From positions 3,417,961-3,481,960 of the forward strand of contig NZ_OY782759.1 of NCBI RefSeq assembly GCF_963678195.1: 64,000 nt of DNA. The letters are read 5' to 3'. The notes under the pieces are model-generated. The model had not been told where the DNA came from. It did not search any database and worked only from the letters and a program-made list of their open reading frames with translations. Shown piece by piece: positions 39,544 through 46,076 of this stretch. The position numbers and the translations under genes are program-made. How positions within the stretch are numbered: position 1 is the stretch's first letter; each line of letters begins with the position of its first letter. The DNA is from an uncultured Hyphomonas sp. Lineage in GTDB: Bacteria > Pseudomonadota > Alphaproteobacteria > Caulobacterales > Hyphomonadaceae.

Positions 39544-39571
39544 CGGGAAATTCCTGACTGGTCTTTATGAC

Positions 39572-39934
39572 TTAAGCGAGGGCCGCTTTGGCCTGGGCCA
39601 CCAGGGCGCCGAAAGCGTCCGGGTCCTTGATGGCGATGTCGGACATGACTTTCCGGTCGACTTCGATACCGGCTTTGGTCAGGCCATTGATGAACTGGGA
39701 ATAGTTCATCTCGTCATCGTGGATGCGGACAGCGGCGTTGATGCGCTGGATCCAGAGCGAGCGGAACTTCCGCTTCTTAACTTTACGGCCGACATAGGCG
39801 TACTGGCCGGCTTCCCAGACGGACTGGTGCGCGATGCGGAACGTATTCTTACGGCGGTTACGGAAACCCTTGGCCTGCTTCAGGACTTTCTTGTGGCGGG
39901 CATGGGCAGGAACTTTAGCGCGGGAGCGGGGCAT
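39572..39934 (-). CDS. rplT: 50S ribosomal protein bL20
   Basis: This is a 120-residue bL20, full length. The basic N-terminus ([20 protein letters not shown]) and the motifs [35 protein letters not shown] and the C-terminal [13 protein letters not shown] are typical. It binds 23S rRNA early in assembly and in several bacteria represses its own operon. rpmI lies 46 bp upstream; a 53-residue basic protein gene lies downstream. Confidence 0.98.
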   Translation of the reverse strand: MPRSRAKVPAHARHKKVLKQAKGFRNRRKNTFRIAHQSVWEAGQYAYVGRKVKKRKFRSLWIQRINAAVRIHDDEMNYSQFINGLTKAGIEVDRKVMSDIAIKDPDAFGALVAQAKAALA

Positions 39935-39980
39935 CTGAGCCTCCTTCTTTCAAGATCTTGTTTAAGTCAGCGACGGCGGC

Positions 39981-40181
39981 TTAGAGGCCGTACGGCAGGA
40001 ACTTTTTCACACGGGCTTCATCAGCCTTGGCACCGACGGACGTGCCGCGGTTCTGGCGGATGTATTTCGCATTGTGGCTGATCAGGCGGTGACGCTTGCC
40101 AGCGACGCCGTGCTTCAGCTTGCCCGTTGCAGTGATCTTGAAGCGCTTTGCAGCGGCCTTCTTGGTCTTCATCTTCGGCAT
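39981..40181 (-). CDS. rpmI: 50S ribosomal protein bL35
   Basis: This is a 66-residue bL35 starting at MPKMKTKKAAAKRFKIT, with AGGAG at the proper distance upstream. A longer in-frame reading to 40235 is rejected. The KHGVAGKRHRLISHNAKYIRQNRG segment is diagnostic. It stands between infC and rplT in the conserved infC-rpmI-rplT order. Confidence 0.97.
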   Translation of the reverse strand: MPKMKTKKAAAKRFKITATGKLKHGVAGKRHRLISHNAKYIRQNRGTSVGAKADEARVKKFLPYGL

Positions 40182-40465
40182 TTCATTCTCCTTGTTTCGT
40201 GGAGCTCGCACCCTTGCGGGCGGCCCGGTTTTCATGAGTGGAGGGCATGCCGTTCGCCAGCACCACTCGGAAGAGGCGGCTTATGGCGGATTGGGACAAG
40301 GGAATCAAGGGGCGAAAGCGGCTGGAAATGCACTTGAAAATGGCCCGCCCCTTTCCCGGAAATCCCCCGCATGAACGGGAAAAGCCGGCAGGGTCCGCCC
40401 AGCCGGCTCTTGAGGGTGTATAGACGGTGTCTAGAGGGTCTTGATGAGGGTGCTCAGCGCCCCGT
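40182..40465. other. infC-rpmI intergenic region
   Basis: These 284 bp lie between the infC stop and the rpmI start. They hold the likely infC terminator (40384-40409), the rpmI ribosome site and presumably its promoter. A short plus-strand frame (40283-40423) is possible but unconvincing. I saw no clear L20-type leader fold. Confidence 0.4.
40384..40409 (-). terminator. Probable infC terminator
   Basis: AGCCGGC (40384-40390) pairs with GCCGGCT (40403-40409) around a 12-nt loop. On the minus strand the stem is followed by TTT then C-rich sequence, a short U-tract. It lies 57 bp behind the infC stop. Confidence 0.5.
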
Positions 40466-41005
40466 TCAGCGCGGCGTCAGGACCATCGTCATCTGGCGGC
40501 CTTCGAGCTTCGGCTCCAGCTCGACTTTCGCCATTTCGTCGAAGTCTTCCTTCACCCGGTTCAGCAGTTCCATGCCCAGGTGCTGGTGTGCCATTTCCCG
40601 GCCACGGAAGCGCAGGGTGACCTTCACCTTGTCGCCTGCCTCAAAGAAGCGCGTCATCGCTTTGGCTTTGACTTCATAGTCATGCACGTCGATGTTCGGG
40701 CGCATCTTGATTTCTTTGAGTTCGGAATTCTTCTGCTTTTTCTTCGCAGCGGCTTTCTTCTTCCGCTCCTCGAAACGCAGCTTGCCATAGTCGAGAATCT
40801 TGACGACGGGCACTTCCTGGTTCGGCGAAACTTCGACAAGGTCCATGCTCGCTTCACGCGCAGCATCCAGAGCAGCTGCCAGCGGCATCACTCCCTGTTT
40901 CTCACCGTGTTCGTCGATCAACAGGACCTTGGCGGCCTTGATGTCGTCATTGGTGCGCGGTCCCTTTTCCTTCTGGGGCGCTTCATTCATTGGTCTGCGA
41001 GCTAT
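40466..41005 (-). CDS. infC: Translation initiation factor IF-3, probable ATA start
   Basis: IF-3 is a 179-residue protein if started at ATA 41005. It has the N-domain ([36 protein letters not shown]), a Lys-rich linker ([11 protein letters not shown]) and the C-domain ([34 protein letters not shown]). The only strong ribosome site (AAAGGAGAT, 41011-41019) is five bases before ATA and 20 bases before the first ATG (40990). Read from ATA the protein begins [11 protein letters not shown], resembling the ARRP start of other alphaproteobacterial IF-3. Rare start codons on infC are known to serve its autoregulation, since IF-3 itself rejects them. The ATG at 40990 remains the fallback start. Confidence 0.95.
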   Translation of the reverse strand: MARRPMNEAPQKEKGPRTNDDIKAAKVLLIDEHGEKQGVMPLAAALDAAREASMDLVEVSPNQEVPVVKILDYGKLRFEERKKKAAAKKKQKNSELKEIKMRPNIDVHDYEVKAKAMTRFFEAGDKVKVTLRFRGREMAHQHLGMELLNRVKEDFDEMAKVELEPKLEGRQMTMVLTPR

Positions 41006-41103
41006 AGCCGATCTCCTTTATGGCTGTTCTCAGGATGCCTGAATATGCCTGTAGTTGCTGGCATATTCAAGAAAAAGCGCACTCGGCAAAATTTGCGGTG
41101 CGG

Positions 41104-42138
41104 TCAAGTGGGAAGCACACCCAGCGCCAGGATTGAGCGCCAGACCGTATCAACTTCCAGTTCGGCGAGCGTCGGTGCCGAATTGATGATCGGCGACCGG
41201 GCGCCGCGCGGGGCCGCATGATCCGGGTTGCTTTCATTGGTGGCGAACAGGGCCACGCCCGGCGCGCCGGCGATGGCCGCCATGTGCATCGGGCCGGTGT
41301 CATTGCCGACAACGAAGGCCGCTTTCTCCGCCAGGGTGACGATTTGAAACAGGTCCGTCCGGGTGACGAGGCTCTTGGTCCGTTTCTCCCGCTTCAATAT
41401 GTCCTGCGCGATTTTGCCCTCGGCCTTGCCGCCGATAATGGCGGGCGTCACCCCCGCATCGGCGACGCGTCTGGCCAGTTCGGCGAACCGTTCCACCGGC
41501 CAGCGCTTCGCTTCCCGGTGTTCGGACGCGCCCGGGATCAGCAGCATGTACGGTTGTTCCAGCCCAAAATACGCGGGCTGCAGCCGCGGGGCATCGCGCA
41601 GTTTGGGCCGCACCCAGCTGAGGTCCGGCTTGGGGAAGTTCTGGCGGTTCCAGCGCCCGTCCGGCGCAACACCCGCCACGGCCAGCTGTTCGGCCAGCCG
41701 GTCGATCGAGTGCATGGTCGCCCGGTCCGGATTGTCGTGGAAGAAGGCCGCCTTCTCGTGGTGGCCGGACCAGAGCGGCGCCTTGCCCGTGCGGCTGAGC
41801 GCCGTGAAATAGTTCTTCGTCCGCCCGGAGGTCTGGAAGTCATAGATGATGTCGTATTTCGTCTTGCGAATGCGGCTGAGCAGCGCCGTCGTCGCTTTCA
41901 TCGTGGCGGGGCGGCCGTCGGTCTCGATCCGGTCGAAATACGGGCAATGCTTTGCGAACTCTTCGAAAGGCGGCGTCGTCAGCAGCGTGATCCGGGCTGA
42001 CGGGTGGAATTCGCGCACGGCTTTCATGGCGCCAAGGGCCAGCACAAAGTCCCCGAGCGCGCTCAGCTTGATGACCAGTACTTCCTTTGCGCCAGCCCCC
42101 GGATTGACCGGGCTGGCCAGTTTTGCGGTTTTCGCCAT
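41104..42138 (-). CDS. Glycosyltransferase family 9 (heptosyltransferase-like)
   Basis: This 344-residue GT-B enzyme resembles ADP-heptose:LPS heptosyltransferases. The N-domain starts LVIKLSALGDFVLALGAMKAVREFHP. The C-domain has MLLIPGASEHREAKRWPVERFAELAR and the nucleotide-sugar site VTLAEKAAFVVGNDTGPMHMAAIAGAP. It probably adds a sugar to the LPS core on the cytoplasmic side. The GT4 gene lies 25 bp upstream on the same strand and is likely in the same operon. The sugar cannot be assigned. Confidence 0.9.
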   Translation of the reverse strand: MAKTAKLASPVNPGAGAKEVLVIKLSALGDFVLALGAMKAVREFHPSARITLLTTPPFEEFAKHCPYFDRIETDGRPATMKATTALLSRIRKTKYDIIYDFQTSGRTKNYFTALSRTGKAPLWSGHHEKAAFFHDNPDRATMHSIDRLAEQLAVAGVAPDGRWNRQNFPKPDLSWVRPKLRDAPRLQPAYFGLEQPYMLLIPGASEHREAKRWPVERFAELARRVADAGVTPAIIGGKAEGKIAQDILKREKRTKSLVTRTDLFQIVTLAEKAAFVVGNDTGPMHMAAIAGAPGVALFATNESNPDHAAPRGARSPIINSAPTLAELEVDTVWRSILALGVLPT

Positions 42139-42163
42139 GCCTACTGCCTACCTCGTCGGTCCC

Positions 42164-43336
42164 CTAACCGATCAGGCGCTTATAGACGCCGAGGGTGGCC
42201 ATCTGAAGCCCCCGCTTGGAGAAATGGCTGCGCACATGCGCCTGTCCGGCCTTTCCCATGCCCGCGCGGGCGGTTTTTCCGACCGCCAGCAGCGCCCGGA
42301 TCGCGCCTGCCAGCGCCGCCGCATCGCCCGGCTGGAAGCGGGCGCCGGTCTCTCCGTCGAGCACGGTTTCGCGCCCGCCGCCATGGTCGGACACGATGAC
42401 CGGCCGCGCCATGGCGGAAGCTTCCGCCGCCGTCCGTCCGAACGCTTCCGGCCGGGTCGAGGGCGCCATGACGATATCGCTGGCAAGGTAAGCGGCCGGC
42501 ATATCCGTCTCATGGCCCACGACCAGCACCTTCCCGTCCAGCTGCAACTGGCGGATCGTGTCATAGATCCGGCCTTCATAGGCATCGCGGCCCTGCGCAT
42601 CGCCGGCGAGGACAAGGACGAGCCCGTCCCGCTCTTCCGGCGCCAGCAGGCCCAGCGCCTGAATCGCCAGCAACTGGCCTTTCCATTCGGTCAGCCGCCC
42701 AGGCAGGAACAGGGTCAGACGCGTGTCGCCTTTCAGGCCCCAGCGCGCACGAACCGCATCGATGCGGGCCGGAGTGACGGCGCCCGGATAAAAAGCTTCG
42801 AGGTCCACCCCCCGCGGGATGGTCACGATCCGGTCCGGCGGGAGGTCGTGGACCCGCTGCACATGCGCCGCGATCCACTGGGAATTGGCGATCACCAGAT
42901 CACCCTTCGCCATGACGGAATTGTACTTCCGCTTGAGGCCTTCCTCACCGGAATAGGCGCCGTGATACGTCGTGACGAAGGGCACGCCGGTGGCCTTTGC
43001 CGCCGCATAGGCACTCCAGGCCGGCGCGCGGGACCGGGCATGGACGAGGTGAACGCCCTCACTCCGGATGATCCGCTTCAGCTTACCTTCATTGAGTTTC
43101 AGCACGACGGGATTCTTGGATTTGGCATCCATACGGAACAGCTCACCGCCCAGCTTTTCGAACTCGTCTTCCAGACGGCCGCCGCGGCTGGCCAGCAAGG
43201 CCCGGCCGCCCGCTTCCAGGATGGCTTCGGTCACTTCCAGCACGGTGCGCTCCACGCCGCCTGCGGACAATTCGGGGGCGACCTGCAGGATGGTCTTGCC
43301 TTTTATGTCGGGGAGAGATTCCAAGTCGCGTGCCAC
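42164..43336 (-). CDS. Glycosyltransferase family 4
   Basis: This GT-B enzyme has 390 residues if started at GTG 43336. The N-domain has ILQVAPELSAGGVERTVLEVTEAI with the GGVER acceptor loop. The C-domain has LFLPGRLTEWKGQLLAIQAL and the donor site DIVMAPSTRPEAFGRTAAEASAMARPVIVSDHGGGRETV (EX7E-like). It probably builds surface polysaccharide or LPS together with the GT9 gene behind it. The reading frame extends to ATG 43399, but that would overlap the divergent hydrolase gene. No start has a strong ribosome site, so the N-terminus is uncertain. Confidence 0.9.
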   Translation of the reverse strand: MARDLESLPDIKGKTILQVAPELSAGGVERTVLEVTEAILEAGGRALLASRGGRLEDEFEKLGGELFRMDAKSKNPVVLKLNEGKLKRIIRSEGVHLVHARSRAPAWSAYAAAKATGVPFVTTYHGAYSGEEGLKRKYNSVMAKGDLVIANSQWIAAHVQRVHDLPPDRIVTIPRGVDLEAFYPGAVTPARIDAVRARWGLKGDTRLTLFLPGRLTEWKGQLLAIQALGLLAPEERDGLVLVLAGDAQGRDAYEGRIYDTIRQLQLDGKVLVVGHETDMPAAYLASDIVMAPSTRPEAFGRTAAEASAMARPVIVSDHGGGRETVLDGETGARFQPGDAAALAGAIRALLAVGKTARAGMGKAGQAHVRSHFSKRGLQMATLGVYKRLIG

Positions 43337-43379
43337 CCATTCGCTTGACAGGCGAGAGAGATGGCGGAACGGACAGGTT

Positions 43380-44138
43380 ATGACAACCGAACATTTCATC
43401 TCTCCTCACGGCAGACAGCTGGCCTATCGCCGTTTCGCCCCTGCCCGCAGCGATCTCACTTATGTGTGGCTGTGCGGGTTCAAGTCCGACATTACCGGGT
43501 CCAAGGTCATGTGCCTTGAGCAATGGGCAAAAGAGAACGGCCACGGCTTCCTCGCCTTCGACTATTCCGGCCATGGCGAATCAGGCGGCGCCTTCGAAGA
43601 CGGCACAATTTCCCAGTGGCGCGAGGATGCCCTCGATGCGATCGACGGGCTGACCGACGGGCCGCTGGTTCTTGTCGGCTCCAGCATGGGCGGGTGGATG
43701 GCCCTTCTCTCCGGCCTCGCCCGGCGCGAACGTCTTGCCGGCATGGTGCTGATCGCGCCTGCGCCCGATTTCACGGAAAAGCTGATGTGGCCCGAATTCA
43801 CGCCCCGCCAGCAGGAAGAAATCATGGAGCACGGCCAGACCCTGCGCCCGTCGGACTATGGCGAGCCCTACCCGATCACGAAGGCCCTGATCGAGGATGG
43901 CCGGGGCTGGCAGCTGCTGGACGCGCCCATCGACCTCACCTGCCCCGTGCGCATCCTGCAGGGCGCCGAAGACCCGGACGTGCCCTGGCGCCACGCCTTC
44001 CGGCTGGTCGAGACGATGACGTCAGCCGATCTCGTCTTCACCCTGATCAAGGATGGCGACCATCGCCTCTCCCGCGACCAGGACATTGCCCGCCTGCTGG
44101 CGACCTGCGCGGAAATCGCCGGAACCACAGGCGCCTAG
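43380..44138 (+). CDS. Alpha/beta hydrolase
   Basis: This 252-residue serine hydrolase has the oxyanion region YVWLCGFKSDITGSK, the FDYSGHGES strand and the nucleophile elbow GSSMGGWMALL. A late Asp (QGAEDPDVPW) and His (KDGDHRLSRDQD) complete the triad. It resembles ABHD10-like esterases/thioesterases; the substrate is unknown. Its 5' end is close to, or overlaps, the divergent GT4 gene, and it overlaps the convergent Rieske gene by 4 bp at the stop codons. Confidence 0.88.
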   Translation: MTTEHFISPHGRQLAYRRFAPARSDLTYVWLCGFKSDITGSKVMCLEQWAKENGHGFLAFDYSGHGESGGAFEDGTISQWREDALDAIDGLTDGPLVLVGSSMGGWMALLSGLARRERLAGMVLIAPAPDFTEKLMWPEFTPRQQEEIMEHGQTLRPSDYGEPYPITKALIEDGRGWQLLDAPIDLTCPVRILQGAEDPDVPWRHAFRLVETMTSADLVFTLIKDGDHRLSRDQDIARLLATCAEIAGTTGA

Positions 44139-45250
44139 GCGCCCATCCGGTCCAGCCACCACTGGTTCATCTGCCAGATCGACTTCTCCAGCGGAGACAG
44201 CGGCCCGGCGCGCGACAGCGGCGCGTTGAGCCCGGCCCAGACCAGATCATTCGCGGCGATGTCTTCCGCATGCACGCCCCGGATGGAGGCTTCCGCCCCG
44301 TCCACGATGGCGGTGAAGTCATCCATGGCCTGCATCCAGTCCGGGAAACAGAGATGGATTTTCAGGTCCAGCCGGTCTGCCGCCAGCGGGGTCATCTGGT
44401 ACCAGGCCATGAATGGCCCCTGCATGACCAGCATCAGGCCCGGAAAGGCGATGGCCGCGATCAGGTCCCGCAGCTGCCAGTCTTCGAGGCCCGGCACGGG
44501 CGGCTGAGGCGTCTCCCGGTCGGCGGCGGGCATATGCAGAACGGACCAGGGCTGGCCCGTGTCCGGCACCTGCGAGTCGCGGGCATGATAGCCGGGCTCC
44601 AGCGTTTTCGAGTGGGCCGCGATATGGTGGTAGGCCTCCATGAAATTCTCGGCCAGCACCTTCCAGTTCCAGCCATGCGAATAGTCCAGCGTGCGTGCCA
44701 CAAAGAAGCTGCCGAGATTGTAGTTTGCGAAATAGTCCGCAAACCCGCTGATCTGAGGGGCAAAGGCCGGCGCGTCATCGTCCAGCGTGGCCATGACGAA
44801 GCCTTCCCAGATCTCGGACCGGATCTCGTGCAGGCCAAGCGCCTCTGTGTCGAAGCCCTCTGCCCCCTCCATCAACGGCGCGCGCACCAAGGCGCCTGCC
44901 GTGTCATAGGACCAGGCATGGTAGGGACAGGTGAACAGTTTGCGGCAGCCCTGCCCTTCGGCCACCAGCGCGGCCCGGTGCCGGCACACGCGGGACAGCA
45001 CGCGCACCGTGCCATCCTCCCCGCGCACCACCATGACCGGCTCGCCGCCGAGGTCTGCCGAGAGATAATCCCCCGCCCCCGGCACCTGATCCACGCGCGC
45101 CAGCGGCAGCCAGCTGCGCGCCAGCACACGCGATTTCTCGACATGCCAGAGGCCGGCATCGGTATAGGCGGCGGGCGGCAGGGTGAGCGCTTCGGCCAGC
45201 GGCCTGCGGCACGCAGCGGCGGCGGAGGGAGACAGAAATTCCTGGGTCAT
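44135..45250 (-). CDS. Rieske-type aromatic ring-hydroxylating oxygenase, alpha subunit
   Basis: This 371-residue protein has an N-terminal Rieske domain with the 2Fe-2S ligands CRH (VCRHRAAL) and CPYH (FTCPYHAWSYD). The C-terminal catalytic domain carries the mononuclear iron ligands in NFMEAYHHIAAHSKTLEP (two His) and a late acidic residue. It is shorter than dioxygenase alpha subunits and is similar to monooxygenase/demethylase-type members (for example choline- or carnitine-type). No reductase or beta subunit gene is adjacent, so the electron donor must be elsewhere. A 36-bp palindrome lies directly upstream of its ATG. Confidence 0.9.
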   Translation of the reverse strand: MTQEFLSPSAAAACRRPLAEALTLPPAAYTDAGLWHVEKSRVLARSWLPLARVDQVPGAGDYLSADLGGEPVMVVRGEDGTVRVLSRVCRHRAALVAEGQGCRKLFTCPYHAWSYDTAGALVRAPLMEGAEGFDTEALGLHEIRSEIWEGFVMATLDDDAPAFAPQISGFADYFANYNLGSFFVARTLDYSHGWNWKVLAENFMEAYHHIAAHSKTLEPGYHARDSQVPDTGQPWSVLHMPAADRETPQPPVPGLEDWQLRDLIAAIAFPGLMLVMQGPFMAWYQMTPLAADRLDLKIHLCFPDWMQAMDDFTAIVDGAEASIRGVHAEDIAANDLVWAGLNAPLSRAGPLSPLEKSIWQMNQWWLDRMGA

Positions 45251-45258
45251 GCGTCACC

Positions 45259-45294
45259 CTGATAAAATATGACGCATGCGTCAAGTTTTATCAG
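45259..45294. promoter_or_regulatory. 36-bp palindrome, probable operator of the Rieske gene
   Basis: CTGATAAAA (45259-45267) and TTTTATCAG (45286-45294) are exact inverted copies, and the centre TGACGCATGCGTCA (45270-45283) is itself a perfect 14-bp palindrome. Only the two bases between arms and centre on each side mismatch. It occupies the gap between the 68-residue gene and the Rieske start. The 9-mer CATGCGTCA occurs both in the centre (45275-45283) and across the Rieske start codon (45248-45256). The size suits a dimeric or double-dimer repressor of the TetR/GntR kind. No regulator gene is adjacent. Confidence 0.6.
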
Positions 45295-45307
45295 CCCGGC
45301 CGATAAA

Positions 45308-45514
45308 TCAGTGCGGCCCGGCGCCGGGCGTATCCCGGTGCTCCAGCCGCACGAGGCGGGCCAGCATGCCGCGCGCCGCGATGGCGGGCGCGGTGGAGCG
45401 CACCTCGTCGGTCATCGCCTGCGTGCGATAGCGCGTCGTCAGCAAATGGCCGTCAGTGTCGTAGCTGCCCTTATAGGTCTTGCCTTCGATCTCGATTTCA
45501 ATCGGGGTCGCCAT
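45308..45514 (-). CDS. Small conserved-looking protein, unknown function
   Basis: This 68-residue protein starts at MATPIEIEIEGKTYKGSY with GGAGG upstream (the longer in-frame reading to 45589 is not used). The N-terminus looks like beta strands, with a repeated EIEIEGK pattern. The C-terminus is a basic amphipathic helix. It contains no cysteine and no known motif. It is divergent from the flavodoxin-like gene and 57 bp ahead of the Rieske gene. Confidence 0.7.
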   Translation of the reverse strand: MATPIEIEIEGKTYKGSYDTDGHLLTTRYRTQAMTDEVRSTAPAIAARGMLARLVRLEHRDTPGAGPH

Positions 45515-45587
45515 GAGTTTCCTCCAGTTTGTCATGGAAAGACTTCTTGTGTCCTTTCCTGCGGCGAAGTCTAACATGGTCGCCGCC

Positions 45588-46073
45588 ATGACCCAATTAC
45601 TGATCGTTTATCATTCCCGCACAGGTGGCACGCGCCAGATGGCCGAAGCTGCCTTCGCCGCCGCGAAACAAGAGGCAGACGCCGTGCTGATGCGCGCCGA
45701 AGACGCCACGCCGGAGGACCTCAAGGCCGCCGACGGCTATCTCTTCGCCGGGCCGGAAAACCTCGCCGCCCTCTCCGGCGCGATGAAGGAATTCTTCGAC
45801 CGCTGCTATTATCCCGTGCTCGGACAAATCGAGGGGCGCCCCTATGCCCTGATGATCTGCGCCGGCAGCGACGGAGACAGCGCCGCCCGCCAGGCCGCCC
45901 GCATCGCCAAGGGCTGGCGCCTCCGCGAAGTGCAACCGCCCCTCATCATCAACACCAGCGCTCAGACCCCGGAAGAGATACTCGCAGAGAAGACCATCCC
46001 GGAAGCGGACCTGGAAAAGTGCCGGGAGCTTGGCGCGGCCCTGGGGGCTGGCCTGAAGATGGGGGTATTCTAG
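45588..46073 (+). CDS. Flavodoxin-like/NADPH-dependent FMN reductase-fold protein
   Basis: This protein has 161 residues from ATG 45588 (ATG 45576 is also possible). The FMN phosphate loop YHSRTGGTRQMAEAAF is near the N-terminus, and FAGPENLAALSGAMKEFFDRCYY corresponds to the second flavin loop of the flavodoxin family. It probably binds FMN and may serve electron transfer. Being next to the Rieske oxygenase it might be its donor, but that is only a guess from position. It converges on the R-M gene with 3 bp between stops. Confidence 0.85.
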   Translation: MTQLLIVYHSRTGGTRQMAEAAFAAAKQEADAVLMRAEDATPEDLKAADGYLFAGPENLAALSGAMKEFFDRCYYPVLGQIEGRPYALMICAGSDGDSAARQAARIAKGWRLREVQPPLIINTSAQTPEEILAEKTIPEADLEKCRELGAALGAGLKMGVF

Positions 46074-46076
46074 CGC

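Noticed and set aside
40283-40423. Possible small gene on the plus strand between infC and rpmI
   Set aside because: It overlaps the likely infC terminator, has an ordinary translation with no motif, and the codon pattern is not convincing.
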